From the NCBI GenBank assembly GCA_017455585.1, contig JAFSZU010000070.1:1-36420 (forward strand): 36,420 nucleotides of DNA, given 5' to 3'. Both the position numbers and the translations under genes were made by a program. Below the pieces are notes generated by a model, which was not told the DNA's origin, made no database searches, and saw only the letters and a list, made by a program, of their open reading frames with translations. Below, in pieces: positions 8,110 through 16,667 of this stretch. Position 1 is the stretch's first letter; every line of letters starts with the position of its first letter. Source of the DNA: Bacteroidaceae bacterium. Lineage in GTDB: Bacteria; Bacteroidota; Bacteroidia; Bacteroidales; Bacteroidaceae.

Positions 8110-10492
8110 TTACCTCGATGAACTGAATCCAGCCCAGCGCGAAGCCGTCCTCTACTGCGACGGCCCGTCGCTGGTCATTGCCGGTGCCGGTTCTGGCAAG
8201 ACCCGTGTGCTCACCTATAAGATTGCTCACCTGCTGCGGCAGGGCATGAAGCCCTGGAACATCCTGGCACTCACCTTTACCAACAAGGCGGCCGACGAGA
8301 TGAAGAGCCGCATCGCGCGGCAGGTGGGGGAGGAGAGTGCCCGCCGCCTCTGGATGGGCACCTTCCACAGCATCTTTGCTCGCATCCTGCGTGCCGAGAG
8401 CCAGTTGCTGGGCTTCACCAGCAACTTCACCATCTATGACGCCGCGGACAGCAAGAGCCTCGTCAAGAGCATCATCCGCGAGATGGGGTTGGATGACAAG
8501 GTGTATAAACCCTCGACCGTCCTCGGACATATCTCTGCTGCCAAAAACCATCTGGTGCTGCCAGATGCTTATCAACGGGATGCCCAGTTGCAGAAAGCAG
8601 ACCAAGCCAGCCACATACCGGCCACGGGCGACATCTACGTCCGCTATTGGAACCGCTGTCGACAGGCCGATGCGCTGGACTTCGACGACATCCTCGTCTA
8701 TACCTATTTATTATTTGCCAACAACCCCGACGTGCTGGCGCGCTACGAAGAGCGGTTCCGCTATGTGCTCGTGGATGAGTATCAGGACACCAACTATGCC
8801 CAGCACGCCATCGTCTGGCAGTTGACACAGCACAACCGCCGCCTCAGCGTGGTGGGCGACGATGCGCAGAGCATCTACAGCTTCCGCGGTGCCAACATCG
8901 ATAACATTCTCACCTTCCAACGCTTATACCAGGGTGCGCGACTCTTCAAGCTCGAACAGAACTACCGTTCCACACAGACCATCGTCAATGCAGCCAACAG
9001 CATCATCCGCCACAACCTCGGACAGATCCCCAAGGACGTGTTCTCGGAGAAGGCCGTGGGACAGCCCATCCACTTGTACCAGTATGTCAGCGACCTGGAG
9101 GAAGCCGCCGGTGTGGCCAAGAAAGTCCTGAACCTCAACAACTACGACCACGTGCCCTGGGACGAGATAGCCATCCTCTACCGCACCAACGCCCAGAGCC
9201 GCACCTTCGAGGAAGCGTTCCGCAAGCAGGACATCCCATACCGCATCTACGGCGGCCTCTCGTTCTACCAGCGCAAGGAGATCAAGGACATGATTGCTTA
9301 TTTCCGTCTGGCTGTGAACCCCAACGACGAGGAAGCCCTCAAGCGCGTCATCAACTATCCGGCGCGTGGCATCGGGCAGACCACAGTCCAGAAACTGCTC
9401 ACGGTAGCCGCGGAGCAGAATGTCAGTGTCTGGGATGTGCTCGCCCGTCCAGCGTTCTACGCCGTTGATATCAACCGTGGCACCATGGCCAAACTGGATG
9501 CTTTTGTCCAGCTAATCAATGGTTTCCGTGGAGATGTGGTGACATCAGATGCCGCCACGCTGGGAGCGCGCATCGCCAAGGAGAGTGGGGTAGTGGCCGA
9601 CATCTTCCGTGGCCGTGACCCCGAAGACCTCTCGCGCCAGGAGAACTTGCAGGAGCTGCTGGACGGCATGCAACAGTTTGTGGACGAGCGGACAGAGGAA
9701 GACGGGGACACCGCCCGTGTGCTCATGCCCAATTACTTACAGGAGATATCACTCCTCAGCGACCTGGACGAGAGCGACGATGACAATGAGGAGAAGGTAT
9801 CGCTCATGACCATTCACTCGGCCAAGGGATTGGAGTTCCGCGTCGTCTTCATCGTGGGCATGGAAGAAAACCTTTTCCCCAGCCAGATGGCCACGTCTCC
9901 GCGTGAGATAGAGGAAGAGCGCCGCCTGTTCTACGTGGCTGTGACACGTGCCGAGGAACAATGTTTCCTTTCCTACGCGCAGAACCGCTACCGTTATGGG
10001 AAACAAGAATTTAGCAATCCCAGCAGCTTCCTCGATGATATCGATGCCCAGTATGTCAAGCGAGAGTCATCTGGCGGCGGAGGCTACCTCAGACGTGACA
10101 GATATGGTGCTCGTGCCAGTTCCCTGGCTCAATCATCCTTTGATGACACATTAGCCAAGTTGCTGGGCTTGTCAAGCTCTGTTGATGAAACTGCGCGCGT
10201 AAATCGTGTTCCTGCAAACAGTCCGGACTATGATTCGAGAACCGTCAGTCGGTCAGCGTCGTCGGTCAGTTCCTCGCAGCACGCCGTCAGCCAGACACAG
10301 GCACCGGTCAGCCAGACACAAACCGCCGCGGGCACACTTCGTGTCGGCTCTGTCATTGAGCACAGCCGCTTTGGCCGCGGCGAAGTCACAGCCCTGGCTG
10401 GCTCCGGCATCGATGCCAAGGCCACCGTCCGTTTCGAAAACGTGGGCACAAAGCAGTTGCTACTTCGCTTCGCCAAGTTCACTATTATATAA
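8096..10492 (+). CDS. pcrA: ATP-dependent DNA helicase PcrA/UvrD, 798 aa
   Basis: A superfamily 1 3'-5' DNA helicase that unwinds DNA in nucleotide-excision and mismatch repair and removes RecA filaments, in the cytoplasm. All SF1A motifs are present: Walker A AGAGSGKT (29-36), Walker B/motif II VLVDEYQDT (~224-232), motif III GDDAQSIYSFRGA (~254), motif IV-like LEQNYRST (~288), motif V MTIHSAKGLEF (~571) and motif VI RRLFYVAVTRAEE (~608). The C-terminal ~50 residues (GSVIEHSRFGRGEVTAL...) match the Tudor-like RNA-polymerase-binding domain typical of PcrA/UvrD. A Ser/Gln/Val-rich linker (~705-745) precedes it. The length is slightly above the usual ~720-780. ATG 8096 overlaps the membrane-protein gene. 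A hairpin follows at 10502. Confidence 0.96.
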   Translation: MLSDNYLDELNPAQREAVLYCDGPSLVIAGAGSGKTRVLTYKIAHLLRQGMKPWNILALTFTNKAADEMKSRIARQVGEESARRLWMGTFHSIFARILRAESQLLGFTSNFTIYDAADSKSLVKSIIREMGLDDKVYKPSTVLGHISAAKNHLVLPDAYQRDAQLQKADQASHIPATGDIYVRYWNRCRQADALDFDDILVYTYLLFANNPDVLARYEERFRYVLVDEYQDTNYAQHAIVWQLTQHNRRLSVVGDDAQSIYSFRGANIDNILTFQRLYQGARLFKLEQNYRSTQTIVNAANSIIRHNLGQIPKDVFSEKAVGQPIHLYQYVSDLEEAAGVAKKVLNLNNYDHVPWDEIAILYRTNAQSRTFEEAFRKQDIPYRIYGGLSFYQRKEIKDMIAYFRLAVNPNDEEALKRVINYPARGIGQTTVQKLLTVAAEQNVSVWDVLARPAFYAVDINRGTMAKLDAFVQLINGFRGDVVTSDAATLGARIAKESGVVADIFRGRDPEDLSRQENLQELLDGMQQFVDERTEEDGDTARVLMPNYLQEISLLSDLDESDDDNEEKVSLMTIHSAKGLEFRVVFIVGMEENLFPSQMATSPREIEEERRLFYVAVTRAEEQCFLSYAQNRYRYGKQEFSNPSSFLDDIDAQYVKRESSGGGGYLRRDRYGARASSLAQSSFDDTLAKLLGLSSSVDETARVNRVPANSPDYDSRTVSRSASSVSSSQHAVSQTQAPVSQTQTAAGTLRVGSVIEHSRFGRGEVTALAGSGIDAKATVRFENVGTKQLLLRFAKFTII

Positions 10493-10501
10493 GGTGTTAT
10501 A

Positions 10502-10529
10502 GCCACGTGTAATTGCCCTTACACGCGGC
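10502..10529 (+). terminator. Hairpin terminator after pcrA
   Basis: GCC-A-CGTGTAA (10502-10512) pairs with TTACACG-C-GGC (10519-10529), with one mismatch and a 6-nt loop. AGTGTTTTT follows, giving a T tract. Confidence 0.8.
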
Positions 10530-10621
10530 AGTGTTTTTCGAGCGACGATTAAATACTAATGGACGTTATGTTTAATAGGGTATGGTTTTTTGCTCATAAA
10601 GATGCAAATTTCCGAAAATCC

Positions 10622-10652
10622 TTGGCCATCTCATTCGAATCATTTACCTTTG
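10622..10652 (+). promoter_or_regulatory. Bacteroidetes-type promoter for the HEGAH-motif protein gene
   Basis: TTGG at 10622-10625 and TACCTTTG at 10645-10652 are spaced by 19 nt. The start codon lies 42 nt downstream. The rest of 10530-10621 is AT-rich with no gene visible. Confidence 0.75.
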
Positions 10653-10694
10653 CACCATCCGGTTTATCAGACATGAATCGATAATTTCTTAACA

Positions 10695-13451
10695 ATGAAT
10701 AGATTTTTACTCATGAAACATCTCTCGTTCGCATTGATAGCAAGTTGTCTGGCTATCGCGCCCACATCAATCTACGCAGACGTCGCTGCTGATATATCGG
10801 CAGACGAACCTGTGAATCAGACAAAACTGATTAAGAATCCAAGCTTTGAGAACGGCTTCACCAGCTGGACACAGACGAATATGCAGACCCAGACAAACAG
10901 CTCGTTTGAACTGAAGGCCGGTAACACATACGTCGAGAAATGGACAGACCGCGGCAGCCGTGTCGGCAATGCCGAAGTGTATCAGACGCTGTCCAAGCTT
11001 CCAGCCGGACAGTATCGTCTGCAAGCTGCCGCACACAATATCCAGCAAGAAAAAGCTTCGACCAAGCAGACCGGCGCGGTGATTTATGCCGGAACCGCTA
11101 AGACGACCGTCACCGTCACAGACACATATACCGTGGAATTTACCTCCCTTGGCGAGAGCGTGAACGTGGGCTTCAAGGGTACGAACGCCTCGGGCAACTG
11201 GCTCTGTGTGGATAACTTCCAGCTTTTCTATATCGGTGCCGACGGCGAGAAGATGCTTGCGCTCCTGCAGACACAAATCACCGCGGCAGAGAAAACACTG
11301 ACCACTGCTACGAAATCGACCCCCGCACTCATGCAAGTTTCTTTCCAAGAGGCACTTACGAAGGCCATCGAAGCGGCCAAGGCACTGGACGCTACGGCGA
11401 GTGCCGATGATTTCGGGACGGTGGCCATCGCATTGGACGATGCCAAGACCGAAGGCGAAGCCAACTATGTGGCAATGAGCAATTTGAAATCTCTCTCCAA
11501 TAAAGCGCGGACCTACACGACCGACACCCGCAAGATGGCAGCTGCATACAAACAAGCTCTGGTGGAAGCCTATGATGCTGCACAAGCCGTGCTGGCTCTG
11601 GAATCTGACGCAGACCCCGAGAAAACAGGGAATGCCTTGCGGACGGCATACGATGCTGCAGTGGCCAGCTACACCGCCTACACCGCGCTGAACAAGAGCC
11701 TCACCACGGCCGGCAATCTAACCACCGAAGGGAAGGAAGGTGCCGCTGAGTTGGAAGCAGCCATCGCTGCTGCTACGCTGGTGCTCAACAATGACACCGC
11801 TACACCCGAAGAGATGGATGCTGCAACAGAAGCCCTGGAGACGGCTGTGCTGATCTTCCGTGTAGCCAACGGCACGGGCACGGCCATCACCGCCAAAACA
11901 AGCAGTGTGGTGCAAGGTGCCACAGAGATCTTTGGGCGGGCAACCTTCGGATCGGGAAGCAGCAAGGAGAAGGGATTGTGCTACAGCACAGAATCCGCAG
12001 AACCCACCATCTATGACAACCGCACAACGGAATACTACTCAAACAACGGTAATATCTATGTGATTCACAATGCCAAACCCGCCAAAGCCTACTACGTGCG
12101 AGCCTATGTCATATCAAATACGTACCGTGTCAGCTATGGCAACGTGGTCAAGATTTATACCCGTCCCATGGGCACGGCCACCTTCAGCTATGGCTACGAG
12201 GGCGACGATGCCACGGATGCCCGCATCCTGGCTGCCTGCCAGGAAGGCGTGTGGATGTGGAACAACATCACAGGAATCCAGAACTTCCATCTGGATGCCC
12301 ACTACGTCCCCGGCGCAGGAGCCGGCGACGGCACGGCCGACTGCTCCTACGGCGGCTATATGCGCGTCAGCCAGAACAGCGCATACCAGAAGACTGGCAC
12401 CATCCTGCACGAAGGCGCACACGGCCAGGGCATGGTTCCCTATACAGACTGGACAAACAGCACATACCGTGCCAACGGCGACCGTGGTGACTGGCTGGGA
12501 CCGCGCGTGGACCGTATCATTCAGTTCCTGGAGAACAATGCCACTGCCAAGCTTCACGGTGACAACCAGCACATGTGGCCCTACGGCATCAATGGCGCCG
12601 GCGAGGACACGGGTTCTCCCATCCTCTATCGCGGAAACGCACTGCTCGTGGGAGCGCTGGCAGAGGACGGCATCCGCACGCCCAACATGGATTTCCTCAA
12701 ACCCGCCTACTCTTTCAGCCAGGACGACGAGGCGAAGTACTACATCAAGAGTGCCAATGAGGCAACGGGCCTGAAGAGCGCCTACCTCACAGTGACCACT
12801 TCCGGACTGTTGCACTGGGAAGAGATGTCGGCCGACGAGGCACTGTCCAATGACAGTTGTGCATGGAACATCACTTTCGATCCCGCGACATGCTACTACC
12901 AGATTAAGAACGTGGGCAGCGGGGCTGTCATGACCTACTCCAAGACCGGCAGCAACGGCATTCGCATGTCTGCCAAGGCCACCAACAACAGCCGTTTCCA
13001 CCTCCTGGGGGCTCGCGCACAGACAACAATTGACAAGTTCACCTTCAACACCACGGCGTTCTGGCTTGTCGCTCCCGCCAACCAGTATTGCCTCAATGCC
13101 GCGGCGGGCGGTGCCACTTCTGCCGTAGCCTTCAACCATGCCGATGCCAGCACAGCACAACGCTGGCTGCTGCTGACGGCCGATGAGGTGGGACGCTTTG
13201 CCGCTGCCATGGGAGAAACCGTAGGCATCCGGCAGACACAACTCCTCTCCCACTCCACCGCCGACCTCAGCGTCCTGGGCGGACGTGGTGTCATGAGCAT
13301 AACAGCACCCAGCGCCGGCACCGATGTCGAGGTTCACAGCCTGAATGGACAGTTGCTGCGCCAGTTCTATCTGCAGCGAGGCTCCAACGCCACACTGCGT
13401 CTGCCCCGCGGCATCTATCTGGTCAACGGCCAGAAGGTGATGATACGATAG
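10695..13451 (+). CDS. Secreted modular protein with HEGAH zinc-peptidase-like motif, 918 aa
   Basis: The N-terminal signal peptide ends near 'SIYADVAA'; ATG 10713 (MKHLSFALIASC) is an equally good start. Order: a galactose-binding-like beta domain (~30-180, NPSFENGFTSW...), Ala-rich helical FIVAR-like repeats (~185-395), a small beta domain (~400-490), a core with 'TILHEGAHGQGMVPYTDWTN' (His572, Glu573, His576), a ricin/beta-trefoil-like region (~690-830) and a C-terminal sorting-like tail (RGIYLVNGQKVMIR). HExxH is the zinc-binding signature of zincin metallopeptidases, so extracellular proteolysis or glycoprotein cleavage is likely. The usual third ligand is not obvious; candidates are His and Glu residues about 35-55 positions downstream (KLHGDNQHMW, GAGED). 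The carbohydrate-binding-like modules suggest a glycosylated host or dietary target. It has its own promoter and terminator, so it is monocistronic. Confidence 0.75.
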   Translation: MNRFLLMKHLSFALIASCLAIAPTSIYADVAADISADEPVNQTKLIKNPSFENGFTSWTQTNMQTQTNSSFELKAGNTYVEKWTDRGSRVGNAEVYQTLSKLPAGQYRLQAAAHNIQQEKASTKQTGAVIYAGTAKTTVTVTDTYTVEFTSLGESVNVGFKGTNASGNWLCVDNFQLFYIGADGEKMLALLQTQITAAEKTLTTATKSTPALMQVSFQEALTKAIEAAKALDATASADDFGTVAIALDDAKTEGEANYVAMSNLKSLSNKARTYTTDTRKMAAAYKQALVEAYDAAQAVLALESDADPEKTGNALRTAYDAAVASYTAYTALNKSLTTAGNLTTEGKEGAAELEAAIAAATLVLNNDTATPEEMDAATEALETAVLIFRVANGTGTAITAKTSSVVQGATEIFGRATFGSGSSKEKGLCYSTESAEPTIYDNRTTEYYSNNGNIYVIHNAKPAKAYYVRAYVISNTYRVSYGNVVKIYTRPMGTATFSYGYEGDDATDARILAACQEGVWMWNNITGIQNFHLDAHYVPGAGAGDGTADCSYGGYMRVSQNSAYQKTGTILHEGAHGQGMVPYTDWTNSTYRANGDRGDWLGPRVDRIIQFLENNATAKLHGDNQHMWPYGINGAGEDTGSPILYRGNALLVGALAEDGIRTPNMDFLKPAYSFSQDDEAKYYIKSANEATGLKSAYLTVTTSGLLHWEEMSADEALSNDSCAWNITFDPATCYYQIKNVGSGAVMTYSKTGSNGIRMSAKATNNSRFHLLGARAQTTIDKFTFNTTAFWLVAPANQYCLNAAAGGATSAVAFNHADASTAQRWLLLTADEVGRFAAAMGETVGIRQTQLLSHSTADLSVLGGRGVMSITAPSAGTDVEVHSLNGQLLRQFYLQRGSNATLRLPRGIYLVNGQKVMIR

Positions 13452-13458
13452 ACAATCA

Positions 13459-13526
13459 TTATCCACATACATACCTTATCCACATACATACCTTATCCAC
13501 ATACATACCTTATCCACATACATACA
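13459..13526. repeat. 17-bp tandem array, 4 copies
   Basis: The unit TTATCCACATACATACC starts at 13459, 13476, 13493 and 13510, essentially identical in each copy (the last lacks its final base). It lies between the stop codon of the HEGAH protein and its terminator hairpin. TTATCCACA resembles the core of a DnaA box, but copies in this orderly 17-bp array with no replication gene nearby do not indicate an origin. Confidence 0.95.
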
Positions 13527-13553
13527 GCCCCGCGCCTTTGAAGTCGCGGGGCT
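13526..13553 (+). terminator. GC-rich hairpin terminator
   Basis: AGCCCCGCG (13526-13534) pairs perfectly with CGCGGGGCT (13545-13553) across a 10-nt loop, directly after the 17-bp array. The following GTGTCATTTATG is only weakly T-rich. Confidence 0.8.
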
Positions 13554-13648
13554 GTGTCATTTATGGCGGTTAAAGGGTTTCAGTATCAGTTTCAGTCTGT
13601 CTTTCGTCCCCGTTCAAGGCAAAAAAAAGTTTTTTTCAGAAAAAAAAG

Positions 13649-13688
13649 ACCTAATGCAACCAAAATACTTATTATTAGGTATTGCATA
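13649..13688. promoter_or_regulatory. Candidate operator: nested dyads at the TonB operon promoter
   Basis: ACCTAAT (13649-13655) is inverted as ATTAGGT (13674-13680), and ATGCAA (13654-13659) is inverted as TTGCAT (13682-13687), the latter overlapping the -33 element. Such interleaved symmetry over a promoter is typical of a repressor or activator site. The regulator (iron or heme responsive would fit the operon) is not identified. Upstream, 13554-13648 is AT-rich with A and T runs near 13621-13647 and no gene. Confidence 0.4.
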
Positions 13689-13712
13689 TAAGCAAAAAAC
13701 GCCATACTTTTG
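13682..13712 (+). promoter_or_regulatory. Promoter of the TonB receptor/peptidase operon
   Basis: TTGC at 13682-13685 and TACTTTTG at 13705-13712 (TAnnTTTG) are separated by 19 nt, giving a leader of about 50 nt before ATG 13770. This is the only convincing promoter seen before the seven-gene block that ends at 25820. Confidence 0.7.
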
Positions 13713-13769
13713 CACCGTCAAACAGGATGATGTTTTATGATACCGATGTGATTCCGGTCAAGAACGAAC

Positions 13770-16625
13770 ATGAAATACTTTTTCTATATACACCGTTTTT
13801 TCTGGATGATGGCTTTCTTGCTGTCTGCCCAGGCCCTATTTGCACAAACCGATTACTTCACCGTCCAGGGTTCCGTCAAGGATGTCTCTGGCGCGCCCAT
13901 CGAGCTGGCCGCCATCACGCTGAATGGCTCCCTGGGTGCCAGTTCCCGCCGCGATGGCAGTTTCAGCATTCCTCGCGTGCCTCGCGGCACCTACCAGTGG
14001 CGTGTGACCTATGTGGGCTATGAACCCGCCACAGGCACCATCAAGATTGAGACGGGTCGTGAACGACTGAACGTGCGCTTGAAGGAACTGAGCTTAGGTC
14101 TGGAACAAGTGACGGTGACGGCCCGGCAACAGCAACTGGGGTCTGCGTCGCTCATCAACCAGGAGGCCATCCGCCATCTACAGCCAAAGAGTCTGGGCGA
14201 CTTGATGCAACTGGTGCCTGGCAACCTCACCGAGAATCCCAATTTGAACACCCTTTCGCAGGCGCAAATCCGCGAGATTGGCACCAACGCCGCCAACGCT
14301 ATGGGAACTTCCATCGTCATTGACGGTACGCCATTGAGCAACGACGCGAACCTGGAGTTGATGTCGTTCTCCAAGTATGGAACTTCGGCCGACGGCAACG
14401 GCGGCAATGTGGGTGCCAACACGACGGCCGGTCGCGGCGTGGACCTGCGTACCATCTCCGCCGGTGTGGTGGAGACAATGGAGGTGATTCGCGGCATCCC
14501 CTCGGCAGAATACGGCAACCTCACCTCCGGCGTGGTCATCGTGAACACCAAAAGCGGCTATACACCCTGGGAAGCGAAGCTACAGGCCGACCCCAATTCT
14601 AAGCTGGCATTTGTGGGCAAGGGGTTCCGTCTGCATGGAGGTGGTGCCCTGAATGTATCGTTGGACTGGGCTCAATCCTGGTCAGACACCCGTCTGCACT
14701 ACAAGGGCTATGACCGCGTGACGGCCACCGTGGGCTATTCCAACCAGTTCGGCCCGCTGAGTTTCAACGTGCGCGGAGCCTTCTTTACCAGTATCAACAA
14801 CACGAAGCGCGACCCGCAAATGACAGAAAGCTACGCCGAATGGAAAAACAACAACACTGGTGGTCGCCTGAGCATCAACGGACAGTTCAAGCGCGACCAC
14901 ATGCTCTTCTCCAGCATTGACTACAAGGTCAGTGCGCAGCTCTCGCGGCAGCACGACTGGATGAGCAACTGGATCTATAACCCCGACGGTGTCATCACCA
15001 ACACACGCGAGGACGGTCTGCAACCAGCCGTCTTCAAGCGCTATGGCTACAACTCGGAATATGAGATTGAGAGCATACCTATTAATATATATAGCCAGCT
15101 CGTGGCAAACAAATACTTCCGTTTCAACGACAAGAACTACAGCACGCTCAAGATAGGTGCCGACTTTACTTATGACGGTAATCAGGGAAAAGGCTTCACC
15201 TATGACGAGGAGAACCCGCCACAAGCCATGTCCAGTCACCGTCTGCGCCCGCGCGCCTACTCAGACATCCCCGGTCTGGCCACCCTCTCTGGATTCATCG
15301 GCGATCGCTCTTCAATCACCGTCGGTGGCATGAAGAGCACGCTCGAGGCGGGGGTTCGCGTCAGCAAACTCTTCTTGAACGGCGACAAGAGTGGCGGCAA
15401 CAAAGGCTATTTAGTGGCAGAACCCCGTCTGAACGCCTCGCTGACCCTGCTGAACAAGGACAACAACCGCATATTGGATGACCTGACGCTGACGGGCGGC
15501 TTCGGTCTCTCCAACAAGATGCCCCCCCTACTCTATCTGTACCCAGATGCCTCCTACCATGACAACGTGGCCATTGGCAGATGGAGCGAGACAGAAGCCA
15601 ACCGAATGGCACTGATTACTACCACCGTTGTACGCAACACACAGAATCCCGACCTGAAACCTGTTCACACCCGGAAATGGGAAGCCGGCGTGGCATTCAG
15701 CAAATGGAATATCCAAGGCTCCGTGACCTACTTCAACGAACGTCACACCGACGAGCTCACCAGCACACCACAGATGCTCTATATCAACTACCCCTATTTC
15801 TCGCTGCCCGACGGTGCCACTGATCTGGTGTTCAACCCCACCACTGGAGATGTCAACTATCAGCTGAATGGCACGACCGGCACTGCCACCAAGAACATCT
15901 ATATCGAGCGCCAGAGCTGGGGACGCCCCTCGAACAGTGCCCGCTCGCTCAAACAGGGTATTGAATACACACTCACCTTCCCCGAATTCAAACCTTTGCG
16001 CACAAGTCTCAACGTCACAGGTGCATGGTTCCACATCAAGCGCCAGGATATGGACTACGGCTACGCCAACCTCACCTATGATAATCGCGTGCAGACTTCC
16101 AGTCCCTATGCCGTGGTGTTGCCCGCCGGCAGCGGCAGCATCCGCACGCGCTTCAACTCTAACTTCGCCTTCGTCACACACATCCCGACACTGAAGATGG
16201 TGTTCACCACCACCCTACAGGTGGTATGGCGAGAGACATCACAGGACATCTACGAGGACGAGGACGGCCACACGCGCTACTACCAGAAGGCATTCTCCGA
16301 CAAGGACTACATGGTGGTCAATCCCGTCGGCTACTATGACCTCAATGGCAACTACACTGCATGGAAGGATGCCGATGCCGACAACAGCCAACTCAACATC
16401 TTCATGGCACGCACACAAACCTACTCCCTGCTGCAAGATGTCATCACCCCCTGGGCCATGCTCAACCTGCGCCTGACGAAGGAACTGGGACGCACAGGCG
16501 AGATATCCTTCACGGCCAACAACCTCACCAACACCCGCAAATATCGCAAGAACGAAAACAGCAACGCATTCTATCAGGTATTCCCCTCCATGTACTTCGG
16601 TGCAGAAGTCAAACTGAAGTTTTAA
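13770..16625 (+). CDS. TonB-dependent outer-membrane receptor, 951 aa
   Basis: An outer-membrane active transporter that imports a ligand into the periplasm using TonB/ExbBD energy. A signal peptide ending near 'ALFAQ' is followed by a carboxypeptidase-regulatory-like beta domain (~28-105, VQGSVKDVSGAPIELAAITL...), a plug domain (~125-240, with VIDGTPLS and VETMEVIRGIPSAEYGNLTS), and a long beta-barrel with alternating aromatic strands ending in the typical terminal Phe (AEVKLKF). It is close to the common length for Bacteroidetes receptors. There is no SusD-like gene beside it, so it is not a classic polysaccharide SusCD pair. Instead a DUF4876-like lipoprotein, a DUF6850-like barrel, cysteine peptidases and a HmuY-like protein follow. 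That company suggests heme, iron or peptide import; the substrate cannot be read from the receptor itself. Confidence 0.92.
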   Translation: MKYFFYIHRFFWMMAFLLSAQALFAQTDYFTVQGSVKDVSGAPIELAAITLNGSLGASSRRDGSFSIPRVPRGTYQWRVTYVGYEPATGTIKIETGRERLNVRLKELSLGLEQVTVTARQQQLGSASLINQEAIRHLQPKSLGDLMQLVPGNLTENPNLNTLSQAQIREIGTNAANAMGTSIVIDGTPLSNDANLELMSFSKYGTSADGNGGNVGANTTAGRGVDLRTISAGVVETMEVIRGIPSAEYGNLTSGVVIVNTKSGYTPWEAKLQADPNSKLAFVGKGFRLHGGGALNVSLDWAQSWSDTRLHYKGYDRVTATVGYSNQFGPLSFNVRGAFFTSINNTKRDPQMTESYAEWKNNNTGGRLSINGQFKRDHMLFSSIDYKVSAQLSRQHDWMSNWIYNPDGVITNTREDGLQPAVFKRYGYNSEYEIESIPINIYSQLVANKYFRFNDKNYSTLKIGADFTYDGNQGKGFTYDEENPPQAMSSHRLRPRAYSDIPGLATLSGFIGDRSSITVGGMKSTLEAGVRVSKLFLNGDKSGGNKGYLVAEPRLNASLTLLNKDNNRILDDLTLTGGFGLSNKMPPLLYLYPDASYHDNVAIGRWSETEANRMALITTTVVRNTQNPDLKPVHTRKWEAGVAFSKWNIQGSVTYFNERHTDELTSTPQMLYINYPYFSLPDGATDLVFNPTTGDVNYQLNGTTGTATKNIYIERQSWGRPSNSARSLKQGIEYTLTFPEFKPLRTSLNVTGAWFHIKRQDMDYGYANLTYDNRVQTSSPYAVVLPAGSGSIRTRFNSNFAFVTHIPTLKMVFTTTLQVVWRETSQDIYEDEDGHTRYYQKAFSDKDYMVVNPVGYYDLNGNYTAWKDADADNSQLNIFMARTQTYSLLQDVITPWAMLNLRLTKELGRTGEISFTANNLTNTRKYRKNENSNAFYQVFPSMYFGAEVKLKF

Positions 16626-16667
16626 CCCACTTATTTATTAACCCTTTTATTTATTTATCAACACAAA

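Noticed and set aside
12114..13472. 452-aa open frame on the minus strand
   Set aside because: A shadow of the HEGAH-motif gene, with no signal peptide or domain and no promoter on that strand.
13459..13526. Possible replication origin from DnaA-box-like repeats
   Set aside because: No dnaA, rep or parAB gene and no AT-rich unwinding region beside it; the array lies in a 3' UTR.
13682..14023. 113-aa open frame overlapping the TonB receptor start
   Set aside because: It overlaps the promoter and the receptor coding sequence in another frame; the receptor frame has the signal peptide and conserved domains.
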